From positions 2,463,001 through 2,527,000 of the forward strand of contig NZ_CAKAKE010000001.1 in assembly GCF_916618915.1 (NCBI RefSeq): DNA of 64,000 nt, written 5' to 3'. Positions 52,194 to 61,746 of the stretch are shown piece by piece. This DNA comes from Stenotrophomonas sp. Marseille-Q4652. GTDB taxonomy: Bacteria; Pseudomonadota; Gammaproteobacteria; Xanthomonadales; Xanthomonadaceae. Position numbers and translations under genes: made by a program. Under the pieces are notes generated by a model. That model had not been told where the DNA came from and made no database searches. It saw nothing but the letters and a program-made list of their open reading frames with translations. Position 1 is the stretch's first letter. Every line of letters begins with the position of its first letter.

Positions 52194-53357
52194 TCAGAAC
52201 GCGTTGATCCCGGTCAGCTCGCGGCCGATCACCAGCTGGTGCACGGTTTCCGTGCCCTCGTAGGTGATCACCGATTCCAGGTTAAGCGCATGCCGGATCG
52301 CGCCGTGCTCGGTGGTGATACCCGCCCCACCCAGCAGGTCGCGGCACTCGCGGGCGATGTCGATCGCCATCCGGCAGTTGTTCCACTTGGCCAGCGAGAC
52401 CTGCTGCGGCTGCATCGTGCCGGCCTCCTTGAGCCGGCCCAGCTGCAGCGCCAGCAGCTGCGCGGTGGTGATGCGCCGGGCCATCTCCGCCAGCTTGATC
52501 TGCGCACTCTGCGTGGCCGCCAGCGGCCGTCCGAACAGGATGCGCTCCTGGCTGTAGGCCAGGGTTTCGCGCAGGCAGGCCTGGGCCGCGCCGATCGGAC
52601 CCCAGCTGATGCCGTAGCGGGCCTGGGTCAGGCAGCCCAGCGGGCCCCTGAGGCCGTTCACGTTGGGCAGGCGGTTGGCCTCGGGCACGCGCACGTTGTC
52701 GAAGAACAGCGCACCGGTCACCGAGGCGCGCAGGCTCATCTTGTGCTTGATCTCCTGCGCGCTGAAGCCGGGCGTGCCCTTCTCCACCACGAAGCCCTGC
52801 ACGCCGTCGTCGGTATTCGCCCAGACGATGGCGATGTCGGCGATGGTGCCGTTGGTGATCCACATCTTGGCGCCGTTGATCACCCAGTCCCCGCCGTCCT
52901 TCCTGGCGTGGGTCTTCATGCTGGCCGGGTCCGAGCCGCCGTGGGCCTCGGTCAGGCCGAAGCAGCCGATCACCCTGCCGGCGGCCATGTCCGGCAGCCA
53001 GCGCAGGCGCTGCTCCTCGCTGCCGTAGGCGTAGACGGGGTACATGCACAGCGAGCTCTGCACCGAGACGAAGCTGCGCAGGCCCGAGTCGCCGCGCTCC
53101 AGCTCCTGGCAGATCAGGCCGTAGCTGACCGCGTTGAGCCCGGCACCGCCGTACTGCTCGGGCAGGGTGGAACCGAGCAGGCCGAGGCCGGCAATCTCCG
53201 GCACCAGCTCGGCCGGAAAGCGGCCCGCATCGAAGCAGTCACCGATGATCGGCAGCACCCGCTCGTCGGTGAAGCGCGCCACGCTCTGCTGCACCGCGCG
53301 CTCTTCGTCAGTGAGCAGGGAAGCGACATCGAACAGGTCAACCGGGTTCAGGGGCAT
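52194..53357 (-). CDS. gcdH: Glutaryl-CoA dehydrogenase
   Basis: A 387-residue FAD acyl-CoA dehydrogenase that oxidises and decarboxylates glutaryl-CoA to crotonyl-CoA (lysine/tryptophan breakdown). GCDH-specific blocks: RSFVSVQSSLCMYPVYAYGS, RYGISWGPIGAAQ and C-terminal TYEGTETVHQLVIGRELTG, with Glu367 as the catalytic base. ATG at 53357 is the domain start; the frame upstream is noise. It feeds electrons by ETF into the ETF-QO encoded divergently next door. Confidence 0.94.
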   Translation of the reverse strand: MPLNPVDLFDVASLLTDEERAVQQSVARFTDERVLPIIGDCFDAGRFPAELVPEIAGLGLLGSTLPEQYGGAGLNAVSYGLICQELERGDSGLRSFVSVQSSLCMYPVYAYGSEEQRLRWLPDMAAGRVIGCFGLTEAHGGSDPASMKTHARKDGGDWVINGAKMWITNGTIADIAIVWANTDDGVQGFVVEKGTPGFSAQEIKHKMSLRASVTGALFFDNVRVPEANRLPNVNGLRGPLGCLTQARYGISWGPIGAAQACLRETLAYSQERILFGRPLAATQSAQIKLAEMARRITTAQLLALQLGRLKEAGTMQPQQVSLAKWNNCRMAIDIARECRDLLGGAGITTEHGAIRHALNLESVITYEGTETVHQLVIGRELTGINAF

Positions 53358-53648
53358 GGGCACGGCTCGCGAAGCGATGGGCAGGCCCCGATGCTGGCCA
53401 CAAGCCCGGACGAAGGCAAGGCGGCCGATCATTGCAGGCCGGCGGCGATCATGCTCGACCGCCCGGTTTGCGCCCCTGCGCGGCGGCGTCATCGCATCGC
53501 GATGACGGATCATCGGCCATCAAGGGTGGAGCGCGACGCCATCCTCGGCGAGAATCCAGTCATGTCGGCCGTTGCAACCAGTAACGGTACGTCCCCTTCC
53601 ACAGGTCCCCGCCCCTTTCGGCGGCCCCAACCATGAGCCCCGCATCGC

Positions 53649-55328
53649 ATGAATACTGACGCTGCCTCCGCCCTGCCGCCACGTGAAGCCATGGAATTCG
53701 ACGTAGTGGTGGTCGGCGCCGGTCCGGCCGGCTTGGCCACGGCCATCCGCCTGCGCCAGCTGGCCGTTGAGAAAGGTCAGGAACTGAGCGTCTGCGTGCT
53801 GGAAAAGGGGTCCGAGCCCGGTGCCCACATCCTGTCCGGCGCGGTGATGGATCCGCGCGCCCTGTCCGAGCTGTTCCCCGACTGGCAGGAAAAGGGCGCA
53901 CCGCTGAAGCAGGCGGTCACCCGCGACGAGTTCCTGTTCCTGGACGAAACCGGCGCCAAGGCCACCCCGCAGGCACTGCTGCCGGAGTGCTTCCACAACG
54001 AGGGCAACTACATCGTCTCGCTGGGCGAGGTCACCCGCTGGCTGGCGCAACAGGCCGAGGCGCTGGAAGTGGCGATCTTCCCGGGCTTTGCCGCCGCCGA
54101 GGTGCTCTACGACGAGGCCGGCGCGGTGATGGGCGTGGCCACCGGCGACATGGGCATCGGCAAGGACGGTACCCCGGGCCCGAACTTCGAGCGCGGCATG
54201 GAGCTGCACGCCAGATACACCGTGTTTGCCGAAGGCTCGCGCGGCCACCTCGGCCGCCAGCTGATCAGCCGCTTCAAGCTCGACAAAGGCCGTGACCCGC
54301 AGTCCTACGGTATCGGCATCAAGGAGCTGTGGCAGGCCGATCCGGCCAGGCACGAGCCGGGCCTGGTGGTCCACGCCGCCGGCTGGCCGCTGGACAGCGA
54401 CACCTATGGCGGCTCGTTCCTGTACCACGCCGAGGGCGGCAAGATCGCGGTCGGCTTCGTGGTCGGGCTGGACTACAAAAATCCCTGGTTGAGCCCGTTC
54501 GAGGAGTTCCAGCGCTTCAAGACCCACCCGGCCATCGCCAGGCACCTGGAAGGCGGCAAGCGCATCGCCTACGGCGCGCGTGCGATCACCGCCGGCGGCA
54601 TCCTGTCGCTGCCCAAGACCGTGTTCCCGGGCGGCGCGCTGGTCGGCTGCGAGGCCGGCTACCTCAATGCCAGCCGCATCAAGGGCAGCCACGCCGCGAT
54701 CAAGACCGGCATGCTGGCCGCCGAGGCCGCGTTCGAGGCGCTGGCCGCCGGTCGTTCGCGCGACGAGCTGGCCGCCTATCCGGAAGCCTTCGAGAAGAGC
54801 TGGCTGCACGCCGAGCTGCTGCAGGCCAAGAACTTCAAGCAGTGGTTCAAGAAGGGCCGCACCGTGGCCACGCTGATGACCGGCATCGAACAGTGGCTGC
54901 TGCCCAAGCTCGGCATCCGCAATGCGCCCTGGACCATCCACCGCACCAAGGCCGACCACGAGTGCCTGGAACCGGCCGACCAGCACCCGAAGATCACCTA
55001 TCCCAAGCCCGACGGCGTGCTGACCTTCGACCGCCTCAGCTCGGTGTTCCTGTCCTCGACCAACCACGACGAGGACCAGCCCAGCCACCTGACCCTGAAG
55101 GATCCGTCGATCCCGGTGGCAGTGAACCTGGCCACCTACGGCGGCCCGGAAGCGCGCTACTGCCCGGCCGGCGTCTACGAATTCGTCGGCGAAGGCAGCG
55201 ACGTGCGGCTGCAGATCAATGCGCAGAACTGCGTGCACTGCAAGACCTGCGACATCAAGGACCCGACCCAGAACATCGTCTGGGTAACCCCGCAGGGCGG
55301 CGGCGGCCCGAACTACCCGTCGATGTAA
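53649..55328 (+). CDS. Electron transfer flavoprotein-ubiquinone oxidoreductase
   Basis: A 559-residue membrane-bound FAD/4Fe-4S enzyme passing electrons from ETF to ubiquinone. N-terminal FAD site DVVVVGAGPAGLATAIRL; ubiquinone/membrane region near residues 410-460; C-terminal 4Fe-4S motif INAQNCVHCKTCDIKDP. It follows a 291-bp gap from gcdH; no gene is seen in that gap. This is the shared quinone entry point for LiuA, GcdH and other acyl-CoA dehydrogenases. Confidence 0.95.
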   Translation: MNTDAASALPPREAMEFDVVVVGAGPAGLATAIRLRQLAVEKGQELSVCVLEKGSEPGAHILSGAVMDPRALSELFPDWQEKGAPLKQAVTRDEFLFLDETGAKATPQALLPECFHNEGNYIVSLGEVTRWLAQQAEALEVAIFPGFAAAEVLYDEAGAVMGVATGDMGIGKDGTPGPNFERGMELHARYTVFAEGSRGHLGRQLISRFKLDKGRDPQSYGIGIKELWQADPARHEPGLVVHAAGWPLDSDTYGGSFLYHAEGGKIAVGFVVGLDYKNPWLSPFEEFQRFKTHPAIARHLEGGKRIAYGARAITAGGILSLPKTVFPGGALVGCEAGYLNASRIKGSHAAIKTGMLAAEAAFEALAAGRSRDELAAYPEAFEKSWLHAELLQAKNFKQWFKKGRTVATLMTGIEQWLLPKLGIRNAPWTIHRTKADHECLEPADQHPKITYPKPDGVLTFDRLSSVFLSSTNHDEDQPSHLTLKDPSIPVAVNLATYGGPEARYCPAGVYEFVGEGSDVRLQINAQNCVHCKTCDIKDPTQNIVWVTPQGGGGPNYPSM

Positions 55329-55337
55329 GCCGACCAG

Positions 55338-55362
55338 CCGCGGCTGACTGGCAGCCGCGGCC
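55338..55362 (+). terminator. Hairpin after the ETF-QO gene
   Basis: GCCGCGGC arms, 8 bp, with a 9-nt loop, 10 bp after the stop. The arm is itself a palindrome, so alternative pairings exist. No T-tract. Confidence 0.4.
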
Positions 55363-55416
55363 ATTGGATGAACAGGCCCGTCGCCGCCACGGCGGCGGGC
55401 GGATGGAAGGACAAAG

Positions 55417-55812
55417 ATGTCGCGTAGCACCTGGCTGCTGCTTGGACTCGTGCTGCTGTTGCCGGCCTGCCGGCAGCGCGATGCATTCAATTCCGATGCA
55501 GGGCTGGATGCGCACCAGCGCGAATTGCGCCGTGCCTTCGCCGTTTGCGCCGGCTGCCATGACACCGACCCGGCGATGGGCCACCGCTTCGGCCCCAACC
55601 TGCACGGGGTGATCGGCCGCAAGGCCGGCAGTGCGCCCGGCTACGACTACACCGATGCGATGCGCCGCAGCGAGATCATCTGGGACGCCGAGCAGCTGGA
55701 ACAGTTCCTGCACTCGCCCACCCGCGTGGTGCCCGGCACCCGCATGGTCAATTCCACCTCGGACCCGGCCCGCCGTCGGGCGGTGATCGAGTACCTGTCG
55801 CAGCAGCGCTAG
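55417..55812 (+). CDS. Monohaem cytochrome c lipoprotein
   Basis: A 131-residue class I cytochrome c. The lipobox LLLPAC puts lipidated Cys18 at the mature N-terminus; CAGCH near residue 44-48 binds haem; the distal Met is probably in PGTRMVN. The rest (FGPNLHGVIGRKAGSAPGY) is like cytochrome c2/c-550 type proteins. Its place after ETF-QO need not be functional. ATG at 55417 gives a normal signal peptide. Confidence 0.88.
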   Translation: MSRSTWLLLGLVLLLPACRQRDAFNSDAGLDAHQRELRRAFAVCAGCHDTDPAMGHRFGPNLHGVIGRKAGSAPGYDYTDAMRRSEIIWDAEQLEQFLHSPTRVVPGTRMVNSTSDPARRRAVIEYLSQQR

Positions 55813-55904
55813 GCCCGGCTCCCGGTCTGGGCGCGCGCTGCAATCGCCAAGCCGAAGCCGCACCCCACGGTTTTAATACCGCGTGAAGAAGTTCCCGCCT
55901 GGCG

Positions 55905-55923
55905 CCGGTAATTTATGTACCGG
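55905..55923. promoter_or_regulatory. Inverted repeat upstream of ax21
   Basis: CCGGTA-ATTTATG-TACCGG, perfect 6-bp arms with a 7-bp spacer, about 100 bp before the ax21 start in an AT-richer segment. It may be an operator or a structured leader element. Confidence 0.4.
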
Positions 55924-56023
55924 TCAGTTTGATATTCAGGGGAAGTTGGGCACCCTAACGGATAATTCACAACACCGCAGCGGCCTGGACCGCTCGGATA
56001 TCCAAATAAGAAAGGTGATCCCG

Positions 56024-56596
56024 ATGAAGAATTCACTGCTTGCCCTGGGCCTGCTGGCAACCCTGCCCTTCGCTGCTTCTGCGGCCGACGGCCTGTCCTA
56101 CAACTACGTGGAAGGCGGTTACGTGAACACCGATGCCAAGGGCGGCGACGCTGATGGCTTCGGCATCAAGGGTTCGGTGGCCGTGGCTCCGAACTTCCAC
56201 ATCTTCGGTGACTACACCAACCAGGAAACCGATTTCGGCAACGTGGACGTCGACCAGTGGCGCCTGGGCGTGGGCTACAACCACCAGATCGCCCCCACCA
56301 CCGACCTGCTGGCCCGCGCCGCCTACCAGAAGTTCGACCCGCAGTACGGTCCGGACTTCAACGGCTACAGCGCCGAAGTCGGCGTGCGTACCGCCTTCAC
56401 CCCGATGTTCGAAGGCTACGCCCTGGCCGGCTACGAGGACTACAGCAAGAAGCACGGCATCAACCCGGACGGCGAGTTCTACGGCCGCGTCGGTGGCCTG
56501 GCCAAGTTCAACGCCAACTGGGGTGTGTCCGGCGAAGTGAAGCTGGCCAAGGGCGGCGACAAGGAATGGTTCGTCGGCCCGCGCTTCACCTGGTAA
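56024..56596 (+). CDS. ax21: Ax21-family outer-membrane protein
   Basis: A 190-residue outer-membrane beta-barrel (OmpX-like size). Signal peptide residues 1-20 (LLALGLLATLPFAASA). Alternating aromatic strands (GLSYNYVEGGYV, NFHIFGDYTNQE, DQWRLGVGYNHQIAP) end in the C-terminal aromatic WFVGPRFTW for BAM insertion. It agrees with my memory of Xanthomonas/Stenotrophomonas Ax21, once claimed as a quorum signal or XA21 ligand; those claims were withdrawn, and it is now viewed as an outer-membrane protein. AAAGGTGA precedes ATG, with a strong terminator downstream. Confidence 0.92.
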   Translation: MKNSLLALGLLATLPFAASAADGLSYNYVEGGYVNTDAKGGDADGFGIKGSVAVAPNFHIFGDYTNQETDFGNVDVDQWRLGVGYNHQIAPTTDLLARAAYQKFDPQYGPDFNGYSAEVGVRTAFTPMFEGYALAGYEDYSKKHGINPDGEFYGRVGGLAKFNANWGVSGEVKLAKGGDKEWFVGPRFTW

Positions 56597-56642
56597 ACCG
56601 CAACACGTTTCACGGCGCGCGACTCTCTCCCCCCGCGCCATC

Positions 56643-56674
56643 GAAGCCCGGTCATCGACCGGGCTTCTTCTTTT
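56643..56674 (+). terminator. Rho-independent terminator after ax21
   Basis: A perfect 11-bp stem (GAAGCCCGGTC/GACCGGGCTTC) with an ATC loop, followed by TTCTTTT. Confidence 0.9.
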
Positions 56675-56703
56675 CCGGCTTCGGCTACCGCCGCTGCCGG
56701 CCG

Positions 56704-56736
56704 CAACAAAAAGAAAGCCCGGCATTGCCGGGGCCT
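56704..56736 (-). terminator. Rho-independent terminator after gpsA
   Basis: On the minus strand, CCCGGC-AAT-GCCGGG (6 bp perfect, with a bulged extension) followed by TTTCTTTTTG, 24 bp past the gpsA stop. Confidence 0.82.
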
Positions 56737-56760
56737 TCTGCTGTCACATCGCAGTTTCGA

Positions 56761-57786
56761 TCAGCGGAACAGGGTGTCCGGGTATTCCGGCTTCTGCTCG
56801 CGGGCCAGCAACTGCTGCAGGCCATCGACCGGGCTCAGCTCGCCATGCAGCACCCTGCGCACCGCGTTGGAGATCGGCAGTTCGATGCCATGGCGCTCGG
56901 CCTGGCGCATCACCTCGTCGGCGGTCTGGATCGATTCGACCACCTGGCCGATCTCGGCCACGGCTTCCTCGATGCCCTTGCCACGGCCCAGGGCCAGGCC
57001 CAGGCGACGGTTGCGCGACAGGTCGCCGGTGCAGGTCAGCACCAGGTCACCCAGGCCGGCCAGGCCCATCAGGGTCTCCGGGCGGGCACCGATCGCCGCG
57101 GCCAGCCGCAGCATCTCGTTCAGGCCACGGGTGATCAGGCCAGCACGGGCGTTGAGGCCCAGCTGCATGCCATCGGCCACGCCGGTGGCCACGGCCAGCA
57201 CGTTCTTCATCGCCCCGCCAAGTTCGGCACCGACCATGTCGTCGCCGGTATAGGCACGGAAGGCCGGGCCGTGCAGGGCTTCGGCCACCTGCCTGGAAAA
57301 TTCCGCGTCGTCGCCATGCACGGTGAGCGCGGTCGGCAGGCCCTGGGTCACTTCCTTGGCGAACGACGGTCCGGTGACCACCGCCAGCGGCACGTCCTCG
57401 CCCAGTACCTCGCGGGCGACCTCGTGCAGGAAACGCCCCGACCCGGGTTCGAAGCCCTTGGTCGCCCAGGCCACGCCGGCGCCGGCCGGACGCAGCGGCG
57501 CCAGCGCGCGCACCGTCTCGGCAAACGCATGCGAGGGCACCACCACCAGGATCCAGCCGGCATCACGCACGGCTTCGGCCAGGTCGGTGGTGGCACGCAG
57601 CGACTCGGGCAACGGGATGCCCGGCAGGTAGCGGGTGTTCTCGTGGCGCTGGTCGATCGCCTCCGCCATCGCCGCATCACGGCCCCACAGCACGGTCGGA
57701 TGACCGTGCCGGGCGACCAGCGATGCCAACGCGGTGCCCCAGGAACCGGCACCGAGGACGGCAATCTTCTCCGGACTGCTACTCAT
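56761..57786 (-). CDS. gpsA: Glycerol-3-phosphate dehydrogenase [NAD(P)+]
   Basis: A 341-residue cytosolic enzyme making sn-glycerol-3-phosphate for phospholipids. N-terminal Rossmann motif [15 protein letters not shown]; catalytic [12 protein letters not shown]ys; [20 protein letters not shown] in the C-terminal domain. It lies 12 bp after secB, completing the rhodanese-secB-gpsA order common in proteobacteria. Confidence 0.96.
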   Translation of the reverse strand: MSSSPEKIAVLGAGSWGTALASLVARHGHPTVLWGRDAAMAEAIDQRHENTRYLPGIPLPESLRATTDLAEAVRDAGWILVVVPSHAFAETVRALAPLRPAGAGVAWATKGFEPGSGRFLHEVAREVLGEDVPLAVVTGPSFAKEVTQGLPTALTVHGDDAEFSRQVAEALHGPAFRAYTGDDMVGAELGGAMKNVLAVATGVADGMQLGLNARAGLITRGLNEMLRLAAAIGARPETLMGLAGLGDLVLTCTGDLSRNRRLGLALGRGKGIEEAVAEIGQVVESIQTADEVMRQAERHGIELPISNAVRRVLHGELSPVDGLQQLLAREQKPEYPDTLFR

Positions 57787-57798
57787 CCGCTGCGGCGA

Positions 57799-58317
57799 TC
57801 AGGCGTTGCCGGCCGGCTCGGAATCGGCCAGCGAGGTGCCTTCGGCCTGTTGCTGGCGCTGGCGCAGGGTCTCGGCGTACAGGCCGTCGAAGTTGATCGG
57901 CTGCAGGAAGAACGGCGGGAAGCCGCCGGCCTGGATCAGGTCCGACACCAGCGAACGCACGTACGGGAACAGGATGTTCGGGCACTGGGTGCCGAGCAGC
58001 ACGTCGATGGCCTGCGGCTCCAGGCCCATCAGGCCGAACACGCCCGCCTGCTGCACTTCGGCCACGTAGGCGGTCTTGTCGCCGACCTTGCAGGTCAGGG
58101 TCACGCCGAGGACCACTTCGAAGGCGTTCTCGGCCAGGCGCTGCACGCGCTGGTTGAGGTTGAGCTGCAGTTCCGGCTGCGCATTCTCATTGAAGATGGC
58201 CGGGGAATTCGGGGATTCGAAAGAAACGTCCTTGACGTAGATCTTTTCGATGGTGAACGCCGGGCCGGTGGCGGCTTCAGCCGGGGCAACGGCGCCGTTG
58301 GTGTTCTCTTCGGACAT
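57799..58317 (-). CDS. secB: Protein-export chaperone SecB
   Basis: A 172-residue tetrameric chaperone holding preproteins for SecA. Core [19 protein letters not shown], VYxAE-type strand [13 protein letters not shown] and the C-terminal [24 protein letters not shown] are diagnostic. Residues 1-18 are an Ala/acidic tail. It is between the rhodanese gene and gpsA on one strand. Confidence 0.97.
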   Translation of the reverse strand: MSEENTNGAVAPAEAATGPAFTIEKIYVKDVSFESPNSPAIFNENAQPELQLNLNQRVQRLAENAFEVVLGVTLTCKVGDKTAYVAEVQQAGVFGLMGLEPQAIDVLLGTQCPNILFPYVRSLVSDLIQAGGFPPFFLQPINFDGLYAETLRQRQQQAEGTSLADSEPAGNA

Positions 58318-58411
58318 TTCTCAAGACTCCAGTTACAAATTTCGGATAGTGGGATTGTTGCATGCAAAGCGATGGGGGCAGCCCGTCGCCTTCACAACGC
58401 CTTGACGCGGC

Positions 58412-58849
58412 TCAGGCGCGACCCTTGACCAGCGGCAGGTCGGCGGCCTGCCAGGCCATCACGCCGCCCTCGAGCACGTGGACCTGCTCGAAACCCTGCT
58501 TCTTCAACGCCTTGGCGGTCGAATGGGAGGTCACGCCGCTGCGGCACACCAGCACCACCGGCGACTGTCTGGCATTGGCCAGCAGCTTGTGCGAGGCATT
58601 GGCCTGGCTTGGCAGCACGTTGCGGCTGCCGGCGATGTGGCCCTTCTCGAAGTCGGCGCTGGCCGACAGGTCCAGCACCACGGCGCCGCCGTTGTTGATC
58701 AGCAGGGTCAGCTCGGCCGGCTTGAGCGACTTGTAACCCCGGAACAGGCGCGCGATCTCGGTGGCCACCAGGGCGACGGTCAGTCCCACCAGGGCGGTGG
58801 ACAGCATCGGATTTCGGCCAGCGAAGGCCAGCAACTCTTCGTAATTCAC
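58412..58849 (-). CDS. Membrane-anchored rhodanese-like protein (YibN type)
   Basis: A 145-residue protein: one N-terminal TM helix (residues 14-33) and a rhodanese domain with active-site Cys102 in VLVCRSGVTSHS. This matches YibN, encoded upstream of secB in E. coli and others. Sulfurtransferase substrate unknown; recent work links YibN to the membrane insertase, from memory. It begins the yibN-secB-gpsA run. Confidence 0.88.
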   Translation of the reverse strand: MNYEELLAFAGRNPMLSTALVGLTVALVATEIARLFRGYKSLKPAELTLLINNGGAVVLDLSASADFEKGHIAGSRNVLPSQANASHKLLANARQSPVVLVCRSGVTSHSTAKALKKQGFEQVHVLEGGVMAWQAADLPLVKGRA

Positions 58850-58913
58850 TCAGGTCACGGGTCGATAAGCGGGCGCCGATTGTCGCACAAGCCCGCGCCG
58901 CGTCACCTTGTCG

Positions 58914-59342
58914 TTACTGGCCTTTCCACAGGTCCGGCAGGCCGGCGGACTGCCACCAGCGCTTGGCCTGTGCATCCCAGCGCCAGACCTCGCGGCCCTG
59001 CACGGTGCGTTCGGCCAGGGTGTTGCGGTTGATCACGCCGATCTCGATGCGGCGCTCGATCGAGCCATCGGGCAGGGTGCCGGCGCCACGTTCGCGGTAG
59101 CTGGATACCTGCAGCTGGCGGTAGCGCTCCATTTCCAGCTCGGTCAGCGGGTGGCTGGCCAGGTGCTCGGGATCGATGAAGCCCAGCGCCGTCTCGAAAT
59201 CGCTCCAGCGGATCGCCGCGGTGTAGGCGTCCTGGGTCTGCGCCAGCTTGTTGCGCTGGCTGCGGTTCGGGCCCGCGGCGAGGCTGACGCCGGTGGCAGC
59301 GACGAGCAGGAGCAGCAGGGCGAGCTGGAGGATGCGACGCAT
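58914..59342 (-). CDS. Secreted protein of unknown function
   Basis: A 142-residue protein with a signal peptide (residues 1-22, LALLLLLVAATGVSLA). The mature part begins GPNRSQRNKLAQTQDAYTAA and continues with short helix/strand patterns and the Trp-rich C-terminus EVWRWDAQAKRWWQSAGLP. I do not recognise the family. ATG at 59342 is the signal peptide start. Same strand as the downstream yibN set, 64 bp apart. Confidence 0.75.
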   Translation of the reverse strand: MRRILQLALLLLLVAATGVSLAAGPNRSQRNKLAQTQDAYTAAIRWSDFETALGFIDPEHLASHPLTELEMERYRQLQVSSYRERGAGTLPDGSIERRIEIGVINRNTLAERTVQGREVWRWDAQAKRWWQSAGLPDLWKGQ

Positions 59343-59370
59343 GGCGAACCTCGTCCGGGGGTGCAGCATC

Positions 59371-59841
59371 CTAACCCCTGGCCATGGCCACGAAGCGGCC
59401 TTCCAGTTCGGCGGCAGGGCTGGCGTCCTCACCGATCACCGCGCGCACCGGGATCCGCGCGCGGCCGCGTCGGCCGAAGGTCGACAGGAACTCGTCCCAG
59501 TCCGCGCCAGGCAGGGCCGTGGCGGTGGCCAGCAGGTCGTCATAGACCGGCGCGAGGTAGCGGATCTGGCTGTCGGCCACATAGACATCGGCCTCGAAGC
59601 CGGCCTGGCGCAGGCGCAGGGTCACCAGCGCCCAGCCGGCCAGGGTCATGGCCGAGGCCAGGCTGCCGCCGAAGGCATTGCCCTTGTCATTGACGTTGGC
59701 CGCCAGCGGCGCGGACAGCTGCAGCTGGTCGCCGGAAAACCCGCGCAGCTCGATGCCCATCGCCTTTACCGGCGGCATGGCCGACAGCGTGGCCTGCAGT
59801 TGCTGGACCGGGGGAACAGTTGAATCGGGAACAGGGGTCAT
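59371..59841 (-). CDS. Hotdog thioesterase of the YiiD C-terminal type
   Basis: A 156-residue hotdog protein. NDKGNAFGGSLASAMTLAGWALV is the helix typical of the YiiD_C thioesterase domain; SQIRYLAPVYDDLLATA is the following sheet. There is no fused GNAT domain as in YiiD. The acyl substrate is unknown. It starts 29 bp after the next gene on the same strand and is divergent from hemD (39 bp). Confidence 0.85.
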   Translation of the reverse strand: MTPVPDSTVPPVQQLQATLSAMPPVKAMGIELRGFSGDQLQLSAPLAANVNDKGNAFGGSLASAMTLAGWALVTLRLRQAGFEADVYVADSQIRYLAPVYDDLLATATALPGADWDEFLSTFGRRGRARIPVRAVIGEDASPAAELEGRFVAMARG

Positions 59842-59880
59842 CGGCAGCGGGGACAACGACGGGCCCGCATAATGCCCGCA

Positions 59881-60663
59881 ATGAACGCTCGTTGCGAAAG
59901 TACGCCGGCGCACGGTCCGCGCTGGCAGCTGATCTCGCTGCGCCCCCAGGACGCGCACGGCCCGATGCGGCGCGCCGCGGCACGCGTCGGTGCGGGCGTG
60001 ATCGCTGTTTCCCCGTGGCGACTGGAGACGCTGGACGACGCCGCCAGCCGCGCACAACTGGCGCGGGCGCTGCAGGCCGGATGCATCGTGTTCACCAGCC
60101 CGGCGGCGGTGGCCGCCGCTGCACGGCTGGCCCCACTGGCCGCGACCGGCGGCACGGTGTTCGCAGTCGGTGCGGGTACCGCCAGGGCACTGCGTCGACA
60201 CGGCGTGGCCGGGGTGGTGGCGCCCGGGCGCATGGACAGTGAGGGCCTGCTGGCGCTGCCGCCGCTGGCCTCGCCACGGGGACGGCAGGTGGCGCTGGTT
60301 ACCGCACCCGGCGGCCGCGGGGTGATCGCCGCTTACCTGGAAAGCCATGGCGCCGAGCTGATCCGCGCCAACGTCTACCAGCGGGTGCCGCTGCCGTTGT
60401 CACCGCGCACGCTGACCAGGCTGGAACAGCTGCAGGGTCCGGCCGTGCTGGCGCTCAGCAGTAGCGAGGCGCTGGAACGGGTGTGGTCGCAACTGCCGCC
60501 AGCACTGCAGGGGCGCTGGCAGCAGCAGGTGCCGGTGGTGGCGGCCAGCACGCGCCTGGCCGAGCTGGCCCGTGGCCTGGGATTTGCCCGGGTCGATACC
60601 GCTGCCGGGCCAATGCCGGTGCAACTGGCCGATGCTGCCACACGGGTCGCGACCAAGGTCTAG
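59881..60663 (+). CDS. hemD: Uroporphyrinogen-III synthase HemD
   Basis: A 260-residue enzyme that cyclises hydroxymethylbilane with ring D inversion, for haem and sirohaem. HemD is poorly conserved; I identify it by [56 protein letters not shown] and [12 protein letters not shown], in the usual two-domain order, and by the linked hemX and hemY. ATG at 59881 is favoured; another lies 9 nt earlier. Confidence 0.9.
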   Translation: MNARCESTPAHGPRWQLISLRPQDAHGPMRRAAARVGAGVIAVSPWRLETLDDAASRAQLARALQAGCIVFTSPAAVAAAARLAPLAATGGTVFAVGAGTARALRRHGVAGVVAPGRMDSEGLLALPPLASPRGRQVALVTAPGGRGVIAAYLESHGAELIRANVYQRVPLPLSPRTLTRLEQLQGPAVLALSSSEALERVWSQLPPALQGRWQQQVPVVAASTRLAELARGLGFARVDTAAGPMPVQLADAATRVATKV

Positions 60664-60774
60664 CTCCGGCCGATCCGGCCAACCCTTGCGGGGTTGGCTG
60701 GTGACAGCGATCCTTGCGCCGCATGCCCTTGCCACAACCGCGTGGCAGCGCGGTGCACCAAGGACCGATGCCCG

Positions 60775-61746
60775 ATGAATGAACCCGTTTCCCGTCCCGC
60801 CCGCCGCACCTGGCTGTGGGTGGCCGGTGCTGTCCTGCTCGTGCCCTGTGCGCTGGCGGTCTGGTATGGCCACCGCCAGTGGCAGGCGCACCAGACCCGC
60901 ACGACGCTGGCCGAAGCGGCCACCACCCGCCAGCTGGAGGCACTGGAGCAGAGCATCCAGGCCCTGCGCCGCGACCAGCGCGCCAATGCCCGCGCCATCC
61001 AGGACGCCGCCGCCACCAACCGCGTGCTGCGCGACGAGGTGCTTGGGCTGGGCCAGCGCAGCGCGCTGCTGGAAGCCAACCTCGCCCAGCTGGCGGCCAG
61101 CAATCGTGGCAGCGTGCCGGCCCTGCGTCGCGAGGAAGCCGAACTGCTGCTGCGCCAGGCCCAGCAGCGGCTGGAGTACGCCGGCGACCTGGAAGGCGCC
61201 AGGCGTCTGTACGCGCTGGCGGCCGAGGCGCTGGCCGGCATCGACCAGCCCGGCGACCTCAACCTGCGCCAGGCGCTGATGCAGGAACGCGCCGCGCTTG
61301 ATGCCCTCGGCCCGGGCGTGGTCACCCGGCTGGACGAACAGCTGCTGCAGCTGGGTCGCGACCTGCAGCAGGTCCCCGAACCGGCGCCGGTCGATGCCAA
61401 GGCCCCGTGGTGGCACCAGCTGCTGTCACCGCTTGTTCGCATCCAGCCCACGCAGGGCACGGTATTGGTGGGGCGTGCGGATCGCCTCGCCGCCCAGGAT
61501 GCACTGCAGGTCGAACTGACCCTGGCTCGCGCGGCGCTGGCCCGCGGCGATGCCGACGGCTACCGCCAGGCGCTGGAGCGGGTGGAAGCCTGGCTGCTGC
61601 GGTTGTGGCCTGATTCGCCGACCCGTGCCACGCGCCAGGCCGAACTGCGGGCCCTGCGCGAGGCGGACCTCAACCCGGTGCTGCCGGAACTGGGCAGCAC
61701 CCTGCAGCAACTGCGCGCCTTGCGCACCGGGAGAAACGATCCATGA
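60775..61746 (+). CDS. hemX: HemX-like uroporphyrinogen-III C-methyltransferase family protein
   Basis: A 323-residue inner-membrane protein: TM at residues 13-32, then a periplasmic coiled coil (residues 40-110, rich in Leu/Gln/Arg) and a helical C-terminal half. Although the family is called HemX/uroporphyrin methylase, it lacks methyltransferase motifs and enzymatic activity is doubtful. It follows hemD and overlaps hemY by ATGA. Confidence 0.88.
   Translation: MNEPVSRPARRTWLWVAGAVLLVPCALAVWYGHRQWQAHQTRTTLAEAATTRQLEALEQSIQALRRDQRANARAIQDAAATNRVLRDEVLGLGQRSALLEANLAQLAASNRGSVPALRREEAELLLRQAQQRLEYAGDLEGARRLYALAAEALAGIDQPGDLNLRQALMQERAALDALGPGVVTRLDEQLLQLGRDLQQVPEPAPVDAKAPWWHQLLSPLVRIQPTQGTVLVGRADRLAAQDALQVELTLARAALARGDADGYRQALERVEAWLLRLWPDSPTRATRQAELRALREADLNPVLPELGSTLQQLRALRTGRNDP

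Noticed and set aside
56257..58428. A 723-codon plus-strand frame over ax21, gpsA and secB
   Set aside because: It crosses three certain genes and two terminators and has shadow composition.
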